Source: Akkermansiaceae bacterium (GTDB lineage Bacteria; Verrucomicrobiota; Verrucomicrobiia; Verrucomicrobiales; Akkermansiaceae). Taken from it: a DNA stretch of 64,000 bases. Location of the stretch: the NCBI GenBank assembly GCA_903919975.1, contig CAIXKE010000011.1, forward strand, positions 1 to 64,000. Direction: 5' to 3'. Under the pieces are notes generated by a model, which did no database searches, was not told the DNA's origin, and saw only the letters and a list, made by a program, of their open reading frames with translations. Every line of letters starts with the position of its first letter. Within the stretch, counting starts at the first letter, position 1. The position numbers and the translations under genes were made by a program. Shown one piece after another: positions 30,214 to 39,735 of this stretch.

Positions 30214-31581
30214 TGGAACTCCGGCGATCTGGCTTCGCCAAAAATCCAAGCGCTCCTTGATGCGTTTTTCCATCCCCTGGTCACCCGGATGGTAGTAGAT
30301 TTTCCCTTCCGGCAAATAGGCCTGCGGAATATACGCCCCTTCATAATCATGGGCGTAAAGATACTCCATCGCGGATTCCGATTCGCCGGATGCCGCGGCG
30401 AGTTTCTTGCGGGTATTCGTCCGTAAATGGACAGGCACCGCAAGCGTCCGACCGCTCTCAACATCCGCCATGGCCTGCCCCAACGCGGCATAGGCGGTAT
30501 TGGATTTCGGGGCGGTCGCCAAATAGACCGTGGCATGCGCCAACGGAATTCGCCCCTCGGGCATGCCGATGAATTCAAAAGCCGCATGCGCATCCATCGC
30601 GATACGCAACGCATTGGAATCCGCCAAACCAATATCCTCCGACGCGGAAATCACCAACCGCCGCGAAATAAAACGCGGGTCCTCACCGGCATGCAGCATT
30701 TTCGCCAACCAATAAAGCGCCGCGTCCGGATCGGAACCGCGGATCGATTTGATAAAAGCGGAAATCGTGTCGTGGTGCGCATCCCCGTGGGCATCATACA
30801 CCACCGCCTTGCGTTGGATCGATTCCTCAGCGACTTCGAGCGTAATACGCAGCACCCCATCAGCACCGGGCGTGGTCAATACCGCCAATTCAAGCGCACT
30901 CAGCGCTTTCCTAACATCACCGTCGGATTTTTCCGACAAGTGGTTCAGCGCCGCGGGATCAGCGATCACTTCCAGCCCGCCAAACCCACGCTCCACATCA
31001 GTAAGCGCGCGTTCTAGCACATGGATGATATCCTCCACAGGCACCGGCTCCAGCTGGAAAATCTGTGAGCGCGAGACCAGCGGCGAGTTCACATGAAAGT
31101 AGGGATTGTGAGTGGTCGCGCCGATGAATCTCACCACGCCGCGTTCGATGTGCGGCAACAGCACATCTTGCTGGGCCTTATTGAAACGATGAATTTCATC
31201 GATAAACAAAATCGTCGTTTCTCCCCGCAGATCGCGCCAAGTGCGGGCCTGATCGATCTTCGCCCGGATCTCAGCAACGTTCGATTCCACGCCATTGAGC
31301 GACTCGAACCTCGAACCGGTCGAACGGGCGATGACGCTGGCCAAAGTCGTTTTCCCGGTGCCCGGCGGCCCGTAGAAAATCAGGGAGGTAAAACAATCCG
31401 ACTCAATCGCACGCCGCAGCAATTTACCCTCGGCGAGGATGTGCCGCTGACCGGCCACCTCATCAAGCGAGCGCGGCCGCATCCGCGCGGCCAGCGGCTC
31501 AGCTGGGTTCGGCTTGTGAGGCAAGGCGGCGGGAGTGCTAAAAAGATCGGACACGGTGGACGCCGGAAACCATCGACTCAC
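30205..31581 (-). CDS. rarA: Replication-associated recombination protein A (AAA ATPase)
   Basis: PLAARMRPRSLDEVAGQRHILAEGKLLRRAI, FYGPPGTGKTTLASVIA, LFIDEIHRFNKAQQDVLLPHIERG, C-terminal YHPGDQGMEKRIKERL. Confidence 0.95.
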   Translation of the reverse strand: MSRWFPASTVSDLFSTPAALPHKPNPAEPLAARMRPRSLDEVAGQRHILAEGKLLRRAIESDCFTSLIFYGPPGTGKTTLASVIARSTGSRFESLNGVESNVAEIRAKIDQARTWRDLRGETTILFIDEIHRFNKAQQDVLLPHIERGVVRFIGATTHNPYFHVNSPLVSRSQIFQLEPVPVEDIIHVLERALTDVERGFGGLEVIADPAALNHLSEKSDGDVRKALSALELAVLTTPGADGVLRITLEVAEESIQRKAVVYDAHGDAHHDTISAFIKSIRGSDPDAALYWLAKMLHAGEDPRFISRRLVISASEDIGLADSNALRIAMDAHAAFEFIGMPEGRIPLAHATVYLATAPKSNTAYAALGQAMADVESGRTLAVPVHLRTNTRKKLAAASGESESAMEYLYAHDYEGAYIPQAYLPEGKIYYHPGDQGMEKRIKERLDFWRSQIAGVPLV

Positions 31582-31824
31582 ATTCGCCTTCGCGCCAGTG
31601 TAAATGGTCCGGGTCGGTCATCCGAGCCCGCATCCTCGGGGATTTCGCGGGAAAACACGCATCGCTCCGCCTAATTTTCGGAGCCGACACCTGCCAGCTA
31701 ATCGATTCCGTTAAACTATTTTGGATTCCTAATTTTTAAACAACTTTTAAACTTTGATCTTGCGATGGATGCTATTTTGCATTTTAAAAACGATTAGCTG
31801 ATTGCGCTAGACCATTCATGGCTT

Positions 31825-31940
31825 GGTTGATGACCCGGGGGGGAAAGTTAACCAAATCAGGTCAGAGCCGTGAAGCTATATAAAAGCGCGCGTTGTGAAA
31901 TCCGGGGGGAGTTCCAACGCGCGCCTTCTTTTCGCCCGCA
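31825..31940 (+). ncRNA. Candidate structured RNA of unknown family, ending in a GC-rich hairpin
   Basis: Intergenic; GGGGGGGAAAGTTAACCAAATCAGGTCAGAGCCGTGAAGCTATATAAAA then GCGCGCGTTG/CAACGCGCGC stem and a CTTCTTTT tract. Confidence 0.3.
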
Positions 31941-31989
31941 AACCGCCTATGGACTAAAATAGTCTATCGCCCAGCACCAAGGCGAAAAA

Positions 31990-32493
31990 TCACGTCAGCG
32001 GCCCGATCCCTACTAAATCCCTATCCTCATCGGCCGCTTTAAGAAAAGATTCATCCATAGCGATCGCCTGTTTCAGGTGACTGCGAGCCCGGTTTGATTC
32101 TCCCAGCGTCCAGAGATAACAAGCCAGATTGTAATGGAAGATGGCCATTTCAAAGAGCGTCTTCGGCCCTCGAAGCAGCCAATGGCAGGCCGCCAAGGTG
32201 TCGCCCGTTTCGTGCAGACAAAATGCCGCCCGCAGGAAAAATACCGGCTCGTCCGCAACCTTGAGACATAACAGGCGCGCCGTGTCCGATGCCGGATTCC
32301 ATGATTGACCAGCCATCTGGGCCGCCAACTTCAACTCCAGCACTTCGCGCCTGCTCCTGACATCCATCGGCAAGGCATCCAGCTCGACCAAAGCCTCATC
32401 GGCCAGTCCGAGCTCGAGCCAACCCGTGGCGGCACGCAGTATTCTCATCGCATCCATTCCGGCGAACATGAACATTTCGGGAATCCGATGCAA
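31990..32493 (-). CDS. TPR-like hypothetical protein
   Basis: 167-aa ORF; FHYNLACYLWTLGESNRARSHLKQAIAMDESFLKAADEDRDL is TPR-like. Confidence 0.65.
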   Translation of the reverse strand: MHRIPEMFMFAGMDAMRILRAATGWLELGLADEALVELDALPMDVRSRREVLELKLAAQMAGQSWNPASDTARLLCLKVADEPVFFLRAAFCLHETGDTLAACHWLLRGPKTLFEMAIFHYNLACYLWTLGESNRARSHLKQAIAMDESFLKAADEDRDLVGIGPLT

Positions 32494-32503
32494 TCATTCA
32501 GAG

Positions 32504-34042
32504 TCATTTTTTAGCGAGCAGACTCTTGCCGGTCATTTCCTGCGGTTTGGGCAGGCCGAGCATGTCGAGCAGGGTCGGGGCTACATCGGCGAGGATGCCA
32601 TCCTTGACTTGGCGAGTCGCCGCATCGGCCGCGACGTAGATGATTTCGACCAAATTGGTGGTGTGCGCGGTGTTCGGTGAGCCGTCCGGATTGCGCATGT
32701 ATTCGCAGTTTCCATGGTCCGCTGTGATCAGCAGTTTGCCGCCGAGGCGCAAGGTTTCCTCCACCACCGCCTTGACGCTGGCATCGATGGTTTCCACCGC
32801 CTTGATCGCAGCTTCCACCACGCCAGTATGGCCGACCATGTCCGGATTCGCGAAATTGAGAATGACCAGATCATAATCCTTGAGCTTCGAAACCACGGTC
32901 GCAGTCACCTGCGGGGCACTCATTTCCGGCTTGAAATCATAGGTCGGCACGTCCTTGGGAGACGGGATGATGTAACGATCCTCACCGGGATACGGGGGCT
33001 CGACGCCGCCGTTGAAGAAATAGGTGACGTGCGGATATTTTTCCGTCTCGGCGATGCGCATTTGGGTTTTGCCGGCTGCGGCAGTGGTTTCCCCGAGTCC
33101 CATGGTCAGCGTCTGCGGACCGAAGACTACGGGGCAACCGAAGGTTTTGTCATATTCCGTGAGCGTGACGTAGTGGACTTTCGGCACAACCGAACGCTCA
33201 AATCCCTGAAAATCAGGCAGCAGGAAGGCCTCGGAAATCTCACGGGCACGATCCGAACGGAAGTTGAAGAACAACACCACATCACCATCGCGGACACGCT
33301 GAGTATCTGCCTCGCAAAAAATCATTGCCGGCATGAACTCATCGGTTTTGTCCATGCGGTAGTAATCGGCGACCGCCTCGCTGGCGAGGACCGCACGCGT
33401 TTCGCCCTTGCCAAGCACGATGGCGTCCCAAGCGAGTTTCACGCGATCCCAGCGTTTATCGCGGTCCATCGCAAAATAACGACCGACCACCGTGGCGATG
33501 CGGGCACCACATTTGGCCGCCTCATCCTCCACCTTGGCGAGGTAGGCCTCGCCACCAGTCGGCGAAGTATCCCGACCATCGGTGATGGCATGAATCATGA
33601 CATCGGAGACCCCCGCTTGCTGCGCGAGCTTCACCATGGCGATGAGCTGGTCCTGATGGCTGTGAACCCCGCCATCGGACACCAAGCCGATCAGATGCAA
33701 ACGCGAGGATTTCGCCTTTTCCATGGCCTCGGCAAACACCGGATTACCCGCAAGTTCTCCGTCCTCAATGGCCTTGTTGATGCGCGTAAGATCCTGATAA
33801 ACAATCCGCCCGGCACCAAGATTGAGGTGCCCGACCTCCGAATTCCCCATCTGTCCGGGAGGCAGTCCCACATCCATGCCTGAGGCACTCAGAAATCCAC
33901 GGGGATAAGGCGCGAGCACCTCGTCATGAAACGGCGTTTTCGCGAGCAGCACGGCGTTGCCGTCTTTGATTGCGGTTGCCTTCCCCCCGGGATTTGCACC
34001 CCAGCCGTCGCGAATGATGAGCACTACTGGTTTCTTAGCCAT
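32504..34042 (-). CDS. gpmI: 2,3-bisphosphoglycerate-independent phosphoglycerate mutase
   Basis: VVLIIRDGWG, GNSEVGHLNLGAGRIVYQDLTRI, LITADHGNCEYM. Confidence 0.95.
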   Translation of the reverse strand: MAKKPVVLIIRDGWGANPGGKATAIKDGNAVLLAKTPFHDEVLAPYPRGFLSASGMDVGLPPGQMGNSEVGHLNLGAGRIVYQDLTRINKAIEDGELAGNPVFAEAMEKAKSSRLHLIGLVSDGGVHSHQDQLIAMVKLAQQAGVSDVMIHAITDGRDTSPTGGEAYLAKVEDEAAKCGARIATVVGRYFAMDRDKRWDRVKLAWDAIVLGKGETRAVLASEAVADYYRMDKTDEFMPAMIFCEADTQRVRDGDVVLFFNFRSDRAREISEAFLLPDFQGFERSVVPKVHYVTLTEYDKTFGCPVVFGPQTLTMGLGETTAAAGKTQMRIAETEKYPHVTYFFNGGVEPPYPGEDRYIIPSPKDVPTYDFKPEMSAPQVTATVVSKLKDYDLVILNFANPDMVGHTGVVEAAIKAVETIDASVKAVVEETLRLGGKLLITADHGNCEYMRNPDGSPNTAHTTNLVEIIYVAADAATRQVKDGILADVAPTLLDMLGLPKPQEMTGKSLLAKK

Positions 34043-34109
34043 GACGGCCCGCGTTTACCCCTACCCGCCCGCCCGGGCAAGTCTTGAAAGCGCTGTTTGC
34101 AATTACCGC

Positions 34110-35309
34110 TCAATCGACCATCGCATTCGACGGCGTGTCCTGTCTCACATGCCGATGAATCCACACGCTCTGCACCAAGCCGAGCAGCAACATGCAAATC
34201 ACCACAAAGGTGCCGGAATAGCTGACCAAGGGCAGTGGAATACCGGTGATCGGCATGATCAACACACACATCCCAATACTCTCGAACACATGAGCAAAAA
34301 ACAACGCCACCACCAAGCTGGCGAGCAACCGACCGCACACATCCCGACTGTAAAACGCGATGAATAGCCCCTGAATCATCAGCAAGGCGAACGCCGTGAG
34401 CAAAAGCAGACTGCCGCGAAATCCGAGCTCCTCGGCAATAACCGCGAAAATGTAATCGTTGTGCGCGGTATCCTTGGGAATGAACGCCTTCGCATGCAGA
34501 GAGCCTTCCTCAGCCGAAGCTTTCCAACCCACACCTTTCCAACCGGCCTTGCCAACGGCCATCGAGATGTTGTGCGGTGCATAAGCCTCATTTGAAATAT
34601 CCACCTCCTGCCCGCGCATCATCCGCAACCAAGTGTCGATCCGCTCCGGACCACGCTCGGAAACCAAGGGCAACGCCACGAAATACAACAAGGGCAGCAT
34701 CCCAGCACCGATCAGAGACATGAAGGAAAGATACCGAAATGGCGCGCCTCCCACCAGAAGCGCCACGATCGCGACCGGAATCCATACCAGCGCCGATCCC
34801 ATATCGCCCATTTTCATGACCATCAAAAATGGGATTGCCGAGACCACGCCGATGACGCCGATTCGGACAAACGGTGCCCCGAACCAATGGTGGAGCTTCG
34901 GCAAACACTGCAACAACCACGCAATCAACAGAATCCCGGACGAAATTCCGAGCTGGGCCGGTTGGAATGTCAGCCCGAACAGGCTAAGCCGATGGACCGA
35001 GTCATCCTGCTGCATTGCCACGGCCATCAATCCCATACTTCCTAGAAAAAACGGAATGCCGAGCCAACGAATCCAGCGGTAATCGATAAACGCCGCACCA
35101 AAATACACCACGCTACCGACCAAAATCCACTTCTTCTGCATCGCCGCGTAATACAATCCCGCACTGCCATACTGGCTGAGAATCTCCTTGGAAACCGGCA
35201 GGTGCCGCGCGGCACTCTCAATCATGAATACGCCAAAAATCAGGAGCCCATACATCACAAAGACGAGCACCCAGTTTATTCCCAAAATTTTACGCAGAAA
35301 CGGTGTCAT
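34110..35309 (-). CDS. rodA: SEDS-family protein (RodA/FtsW-like)
   Basis: Multi-TM; KDTAHNDYIFAVIAEELGFRGSLLLL and TGIPLPLVSYSGTFVV motifs. Confidence 0.88.
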   Translation of the reverse strand: MTPFLRKILGINWVLVFVMYGLLIFGVFMIESAARHLPVSKEILSQYGSAGLYYAAMQKKWILVGSVVYFGAAFIDYRWIRWLGIPFFLGSMGLMAVAMQQDDSVHRLSLFGLTFQPAQLGISSGILLIAWLLQCLPKLHHWFGAPFVRIGVIGVVSAIPFLMVMKMGDMGSALVWIPVAIVALLVGGAPFRYLSFMSLIGAGMLPLLYFVALPLVSERGPERIDTWLRMMRGQEVDISNEAYAPHNISMAVGKAGWKGVGWKASAEEGSLHAKAFIPKDTAHNDYIFAVIAEELGFRGSLLLLTAFALLMIQGLFIAFYSRDVCGRLLASLVVALFFAHVFESIGMCVLIMPITGIPLPLVSYSGTFVVICMLLLGLVQSVWIHRHVRQDTPSNAMVD

Positions 35310-35432
35310 AAAGAACCGTGGCGACGATACGCCGTCAGCCGTCTATGGCAAGGAACGCGTGAAATTTCCGATAAGAACGGAAAGTTTCCCAATCCATCTT
35401 GCCCCCGCACCCATCACTGCTAGCGTCACGAC

Positions 35433-36590
35433 ATGAACCGAATCACCACGGCTTTCTTGATTTTCACAGCCTCTTCCATTTGCAGCCATGCCAAACTCGG
35501 CGTCGAAAAAGTCGCATCCAGTTTCGAACGGCCAGTTTGGGCGGGCATGCCAGCCTTGAGCACAGGCAAACTCTGGGTGATGGAACAAGCCGGGCAAATT
35601 TGGATCGTTGATCTAAAAACCGGCGAACGAGCCGCGAAGCCGTTCCTCGATATCCACTCGGACGTCAGCCGCAAAGGCAACGAAGAAGGCCTGCTCGGCC
35701 TCGCCTTCGCTCCCGATTTCCAAAAATCCGGGCGCTTCTACGTGAATTTCACCGACACCAAGGGCTTCACCCGCATCGTCCGCTTCACCTCACCGGACCG
35801 CCTCACCACCGATCCATCCACCGCCGAAGTCATTCTCAAAATCAAACAGCCATACTCAAATCACAATGGCGGTTGGATCAGCTTCGGGCCAGACGGCATG
35901 CTCTACATCGGAAATGGCGATGGCGGCTCAGGCAACGATCCCGAAGGAAACGGGCAGGCTCTCAACACACTGTTAGGGAAAATCCTTCGTCTCGACGTTT
36001 CCGCCAAGACCAGCTACCGCGTGCCTCCGGATAATCCGTTTCTCAACCGGGATGACGCCAAGCCGGAAATCTGGGCTTTCGGAGTCCGCAATCCGTGGCG
36101 CTGCTCTTTTGACCGCGAGACCGGCGACTTTTGGATGGGAGACGTCGGCCAAAACCACTGGGAAGAAATCAATTTCATGCCACGCGGCAAGGGTGCCGGT
36201 GCAAACTATGGCTGGCGACTGCGCGAAGGATCCAGCGAAACCCCGGCAAAAAACGTCGGCGGCAAAGCGCCGCTCGGAGCGGTCGTGCCGGTTTATGTAT
36301 ACAACCATGGCGGCGGCCCCAAAGATGGAGTGTCAGTCACCGGTGGTTATGTCTATCGCGGGCCGATCAAGGAGCTGCAGGGCCGTTATATATTCGCCGA
36401 CTATCAGAACCCGCGAATCTGGTCCTTCCGCATGAATCAAGGCAAGGCGGATGACTTCCAAGACCATACAGACGAACTTCAGTCGAAAGATGGCAAAATC
36501 ATGCTCATCTCATCCTTCGCCGAAGACCATGACGGCGGATTGTTCATCGTTAGCCACATCGGCAGCATCTATCGGATCGTCGATCGGTAA
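35433..36590 (+). CDS. PQQ-dependent sugar dehydrogenase (glucose/sorbosone dehydrogenase family)
   Basis: EEGLLGLAFAPDFQKSGRFYVNFTD, DGMLYIGNGDGGSGNDPEGNGQ, FGVRNPWRCSFDRETGDFWMGDVGQNHWEEIN. Confidence 0.9.
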   Translation: MNRITTAFLIFTASSICSHAKLGVEKVASSFERPVWAGMPALSTGKLWVMEQAGQIWIVDLKTGERAAKPFLDIHSDVSRKGNEEGLLGLAFAPDFQKSGRFYVNFTDTKGFTRIVRFTSPDRLTTDPSTAEVILKIKQPYSNHNGGWISFGPDGMLYIGNGDGGSGNDPEGNGQALNTLLGKILRLDVSAKTSYRVPPDNPFLNRDDAKPEIWAFGVRNPWRCSFDRETGDFWMGDVGQNHWEEINFMPRGKGAGANYGWRLREGSSETPAKNVGGKAPLGAVVPVYVYNHGGGPKDGVSVTGGYVYRGPIKELQGRYIFADYQNPRIWSFRMNQGKADDFQDHTDELQSKDGKIMLISSFAEDHDGGLFIVSHIGSIYRIVDR

Positions 36591-36591
36591 A

Positions 36592-38676
36592 TCACGCGGT
36601 TCCCGGCAGATCCATCATGCCTGCATCTTCCTGAATGAGCTCAGCAAGACTCCGATGGATACCATCCAACTGAGGATCCTCCGTAAGAATGCGATCGGCG
36701 ATTTCCCGCGCTTCACGCAGTAGCGCGGTGTCCGCCAGAAAATCAGGAAATCGCAGATCCGTCAGCCCGCTCTGCGTGGTGCCAAGAACGTTGCCAGGTC
36801 CGCGCAAGCGCAGATCCGCCTCGGCGATCTCGAACCCATCGGAACTCTGCTCGAGCACTTTGAGCTTCTCCATCGCCTCCGGATTTTTGCCGTCAGTTAG
36901 CAAAACACAATAACTCTTGTGCTCTCCCCTGCCGATTCTCCCCCGGAGTTGGTGCAACTGAGCTAACCCGAATCGCTCGGCGTGATGAAGAATCATGACC
37001 GACGCATTCGGCACATCCACTCCCACTTCAATCACCGTAGTGGAAACCAGCGCGTTCGTCAGTCCTTCGCGAAAACGTCGCATGACCTCCTCCTTTTCCT
37101 CCGGCCGTAGTTTCCCATGAATCAGCCCGACCTCACGCGAACTGAGGCGTTTCCGCCACTTTTCAAAAGCCTCGGTGGCGGACTCCGCCTTGAGAGAAGC
37201 GCTTTCCTCCACCAGCGGATAAACGAGATAAGCCTGGCGGCCCGCCGAAAGCTGCTCCTTCACGAATGCGGTGACATCCGATTGTTTCGCACCCACCCGC
37301 ACGCCGGTGATGATTTTCCCGCGGCCGGGCGGTTTCTCATCGAGCAATGAAACATCCAGATCCCCATATATCGTCATCGTTAGTGTCCGGGGAATCGGCG
37401 TCGCCGTCATCACCAAAACATCCGGCACCACCCCGAGTCGAATCAACGAAGCACGCTGCGCGACACCGAATTTGTGCTGCTCATCAATCACCACTAGCCC
37501 GAGGTCCCGGAAAAGTTCGTCATCATACAACAGCGCATGAGTCCCAATGATGATCTGCGGATCGCCCTCCCGCTCATCATGACTGGTTTCATCCCGATTG
37601 GCCGTACGTAAGGCCACCCGAACACCAAGCGGCTCCAACCAACGACGGAATGTTAGGTAATGCTGCTCCGCAAGAATCTGCGTGGGTGCCATCAACGCCG
37701 CCTGGCAACCGGAGTCCACCGCCAACAACATGGCCGCCATAGCCACAAATGTTTTTCCCGCACCCACATCGCCCTGCAACAAACGATTCATCGGCCGCGG
37801 CTCCCTCATATCCGCCACGATCTCGTGGATTGAACGTTTCTGAGCTCCGGTCAGATCAAATGGCAGACTCTTGTAAAACCGACCAAGCAAGGTAGTGCGT
37901 TTCCCAAGCACCCGGCCGTTCCGTTCCTGATGGCGTGACCGCCGCCACGCAACGTTCAACTGAATACCAAAAAACTCTTCAAGCGCGAAATGCCGCCGGG
38001 CGGCCTGCGCTTGTTCCATCGACTCAGGGAAATGCGCCCGCCGCAGCATCTCCACCCGCGGCATGGCGGCATCCAATTCTAACGCCGCACCCAACGTCCC
38101 GGGATCGCATTGCAATAAAAACCCATGCCTAATTTCCCGCAGTCGCCTCTGCGCAAGCCCGGCGACGTTGCGATAAATCGGCACAATCCGCTCCAGATGA
38201 ATCGAGCCCGACTCTTCGGCGTCATCCTCCCGCAGAACTTCGAATTCCGGATGATCAATAATCAATCGCCCGTTGAAATCCTTCACTTTCCCGTAAACCA
38301 CCACTTCCTGACCCGTGGCCACGAGTTTATGAATAAACTGCATGTTGAACCAACGACAGGTGATTTTTCCCGATCCGAAAACACCTCCCCCCCCATCCAT
38401 GACGATCGCCTCATAAAATCCCCCGCCACGTCCGAATTGTTTTTTTGAATCGATCACCGTGCCGCGCAGGCAAACCGGGATCGGCGTCGCTTGATTGGGA
38501 AAGGAATCGAAACGCCGCCGGTCCTCATAGCGTTTCGGCAAATGATCCAGCACTTCCGCCGGTGTCCGGTATCCCGCCGCCATCAACGCCTCCAAATCCC
38601 TCACCGCAAGCTGGGATAATGTCGCCAATTCATCTCGAGCGGAAATCATGACGCGATGGCTTTCTATCGGATTCAA
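36592..38676 (-). CDS. recG: ATP-dependent DNA helicase RecG
   Basis: RLLQGDVGAGKTFVAMAAM, VIDEQHKFGVAQRASL, MTATPIPRTLTMTIYGDLDVS, QLHQLRGRIGRGEHKSYC. Confidence 0.96.
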   Translation of the reverse strand: MNPIESHRVMISARDELATLSQLAVRDLEALMAAGYRTPAEVLDHLPKRYEDRRRFDSFPNQATPIPVCLRGTVIDSKKQFGRGGGFYEAIVMDGGGGVFGSGKITCRWFNMQFIHKLVATGQEVVVYGKVKDFNGRLIIDHPEFEVLREDDAEESGSIHLERIVPIYRNVAGLAQRRLREIRHGFLLQCDPGTLGAALELDAAMPRVEMLRRAHFPESMEQAQAARRHFALEEFFGIQLNVAWRRSRHQERNGRVLGKRTTLLGRFYKSLPFDLTGAQKRSIHEIVADMREPRPMNRLLQGDVGAGKTFVAMAAMLLAVDSGCQAALMAPTQILAEQHYLTFRRWLEPLGVRVALRTANRDETSHDEREGDPQIIIGTHALLYDDELFRDLGLVVIDEQHKFGVAQRASLIRLGVVPDVLVMTATPIPRTLTMTIYGDLDVSLLDEKPPGRGKIITGVRVGAKQSDVTAFVKEQLSAGRQAYLVYPLVEESASLKAESATEAFEKWRKRLSSREVGLIHGKLRPEEKEEVMRRFREGLTNALVSTTVIEVGVDVPNASVMILHHAERFGLAQLHQLRGRIGRGEHKSYCVLLTDGKNPEAMEKLKVLEQSSDGFEIAEADLRLRGPGNVLGTTQSGLTDLRFPDFLADTALLREAREIADRILTEDPQLDGIHRSLAELIQEDAGMMDLPGTA

Positions 38677-38679
38677 ACC

Positions 38680-39009
38680 CTACGCACCCGGCAACTCCGC
38701 TAGCTTCTGAAGATAGGCGAAGGTATAGATCCCTGACGCATGACCGTCGCCCCAAGACGGTTGAATGGCATACCCTCCAACCTTCTCGACTTTCAATAAA
38801 TCGAATGCGTTAGAGCCATATTCCACTTTCGGCCGGACCACGCGGCCCATCGCATCGGGTTCCCCTTGGCAAGCCGCACACGGGCAGGCTCTCCTCAACA
38901 TGGAAATCGGCAGATAGGCCTCCACCCCACCGGCAAACGATAAGGCCAGTTCTTCACCGATGAGCGCGACTTGTTCGAGAATCAATGGCATGGATGATGC
39001 TGCCCTCAT
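38680..39009 (-). CDS. DUF971 domain-containing protein
   Basis: ISMLRRACPCAACQGE...VGGYAIQPSWGDGHASGIYTFAYLQKL. Confidence 0.8.
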   Translation of the reverse strand: MRAASSMPLILEQVALIGEELALSFAGGVEAYLPISMLRRACPCAACQGEPDAMGRVVRPKVEYGSNAFDLLKVEKVGGYAIQPSWGDGHASGIYTFAYLQKLAELPGA

Positions 39010-39716
39010 CCCAGCTCGCCGTCCACCCGATACGCGCGTTTCCCGAAAATTGCCGACCCGACGCGCACATGCGTGGCTCCCTCCTCGATCGCAACCTCGA
39101 AATCCCCGCTCATTCCCATGCTGAGAAACGAAAGCGGCACTCCGGTTTCATCCGCCAGTTGGTCCCGCATACCGCGGAGCGTGGCAAACCACGGCCGCGC
39201 CGACTCCGCGTCCGGCCCTGCCGGAGGAATGCCCATCAAGCCGATAATTTCCAGCCGTTCGAGTGACAACAAGTCATCGATTTCCGAGCGCAAGGCATCG
39301 AAATCAAAGCCACCTTTGGAGGTTTCCCCTCCCAGATTTACCTCGAGAAACACCTTTGGGAAGAGTCCGAGTTCACATGCGATCTCATCCGCATATCGAG
39401 CCAAACGCAGAGAATCCACCGCGTGAACCACTTCGAACAACGAAAGAATCCTGCGCACCTTGTTGCGTTGAACATTACCGATAAAATGCCAATGCAGGGA
39501 ACCCGGCAACGCTTCGATCTTGGGCTCGGCCTCCTGCAAGCGACTCTCGCCAAAGTGCCTGTGGCCGGCATCAACCGCCATGCCAATCGCATCGACGGGA
39601 AAGGTCTTGGACACCGCAATCAATTCCACTGCCGAAGGATAACGCCCTACCCGTACGCACGCGTCGGCAATCCGACTTCTGATTTCCCCAAGATTCTCCG
39701 CGATCTCCGACATCAA
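39006..39716 (-). CDS. YggS-family pyridoxal phosphate homeostasis protein
   Basis: ELIAVSKTFPVDAI, FGESRLQEAEPKI, LHWHFIGNVQRNKVR, LSMGMSGDFEVAIEEGATHVRVGSAIFG. Confidence 0.93.
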   Translation of the reverse strand: MMSEIAENLGEIRSRIADACVRVGRYPSAVELIAVSKTFPVDAIGMAVDAGHRHFGESRLQEAEPKIEALPGSLHWHFIGNVQRNKVRRILSLFEVVHAVDSLRLARYADEIACELGLFPKVFLEVNLGGETSKGGFDFDALRSEIDDLLSLERLEIIGLMGIPPAGPDAESARPWFATLRGMRDQLADETGVPLSFLSMGMSGDFEVAIEEGATHVRVGSAIFGKRAYRVDGELG

Positions 39717-39735
39717 CTAGGTGGTATGAAATCTC

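Noticed and set aside
32714-33883. 389-aa ORF antisense to gpmI
   Set aside because: Shadow of a clear phosphoglycerate mutase; no recognisable domain
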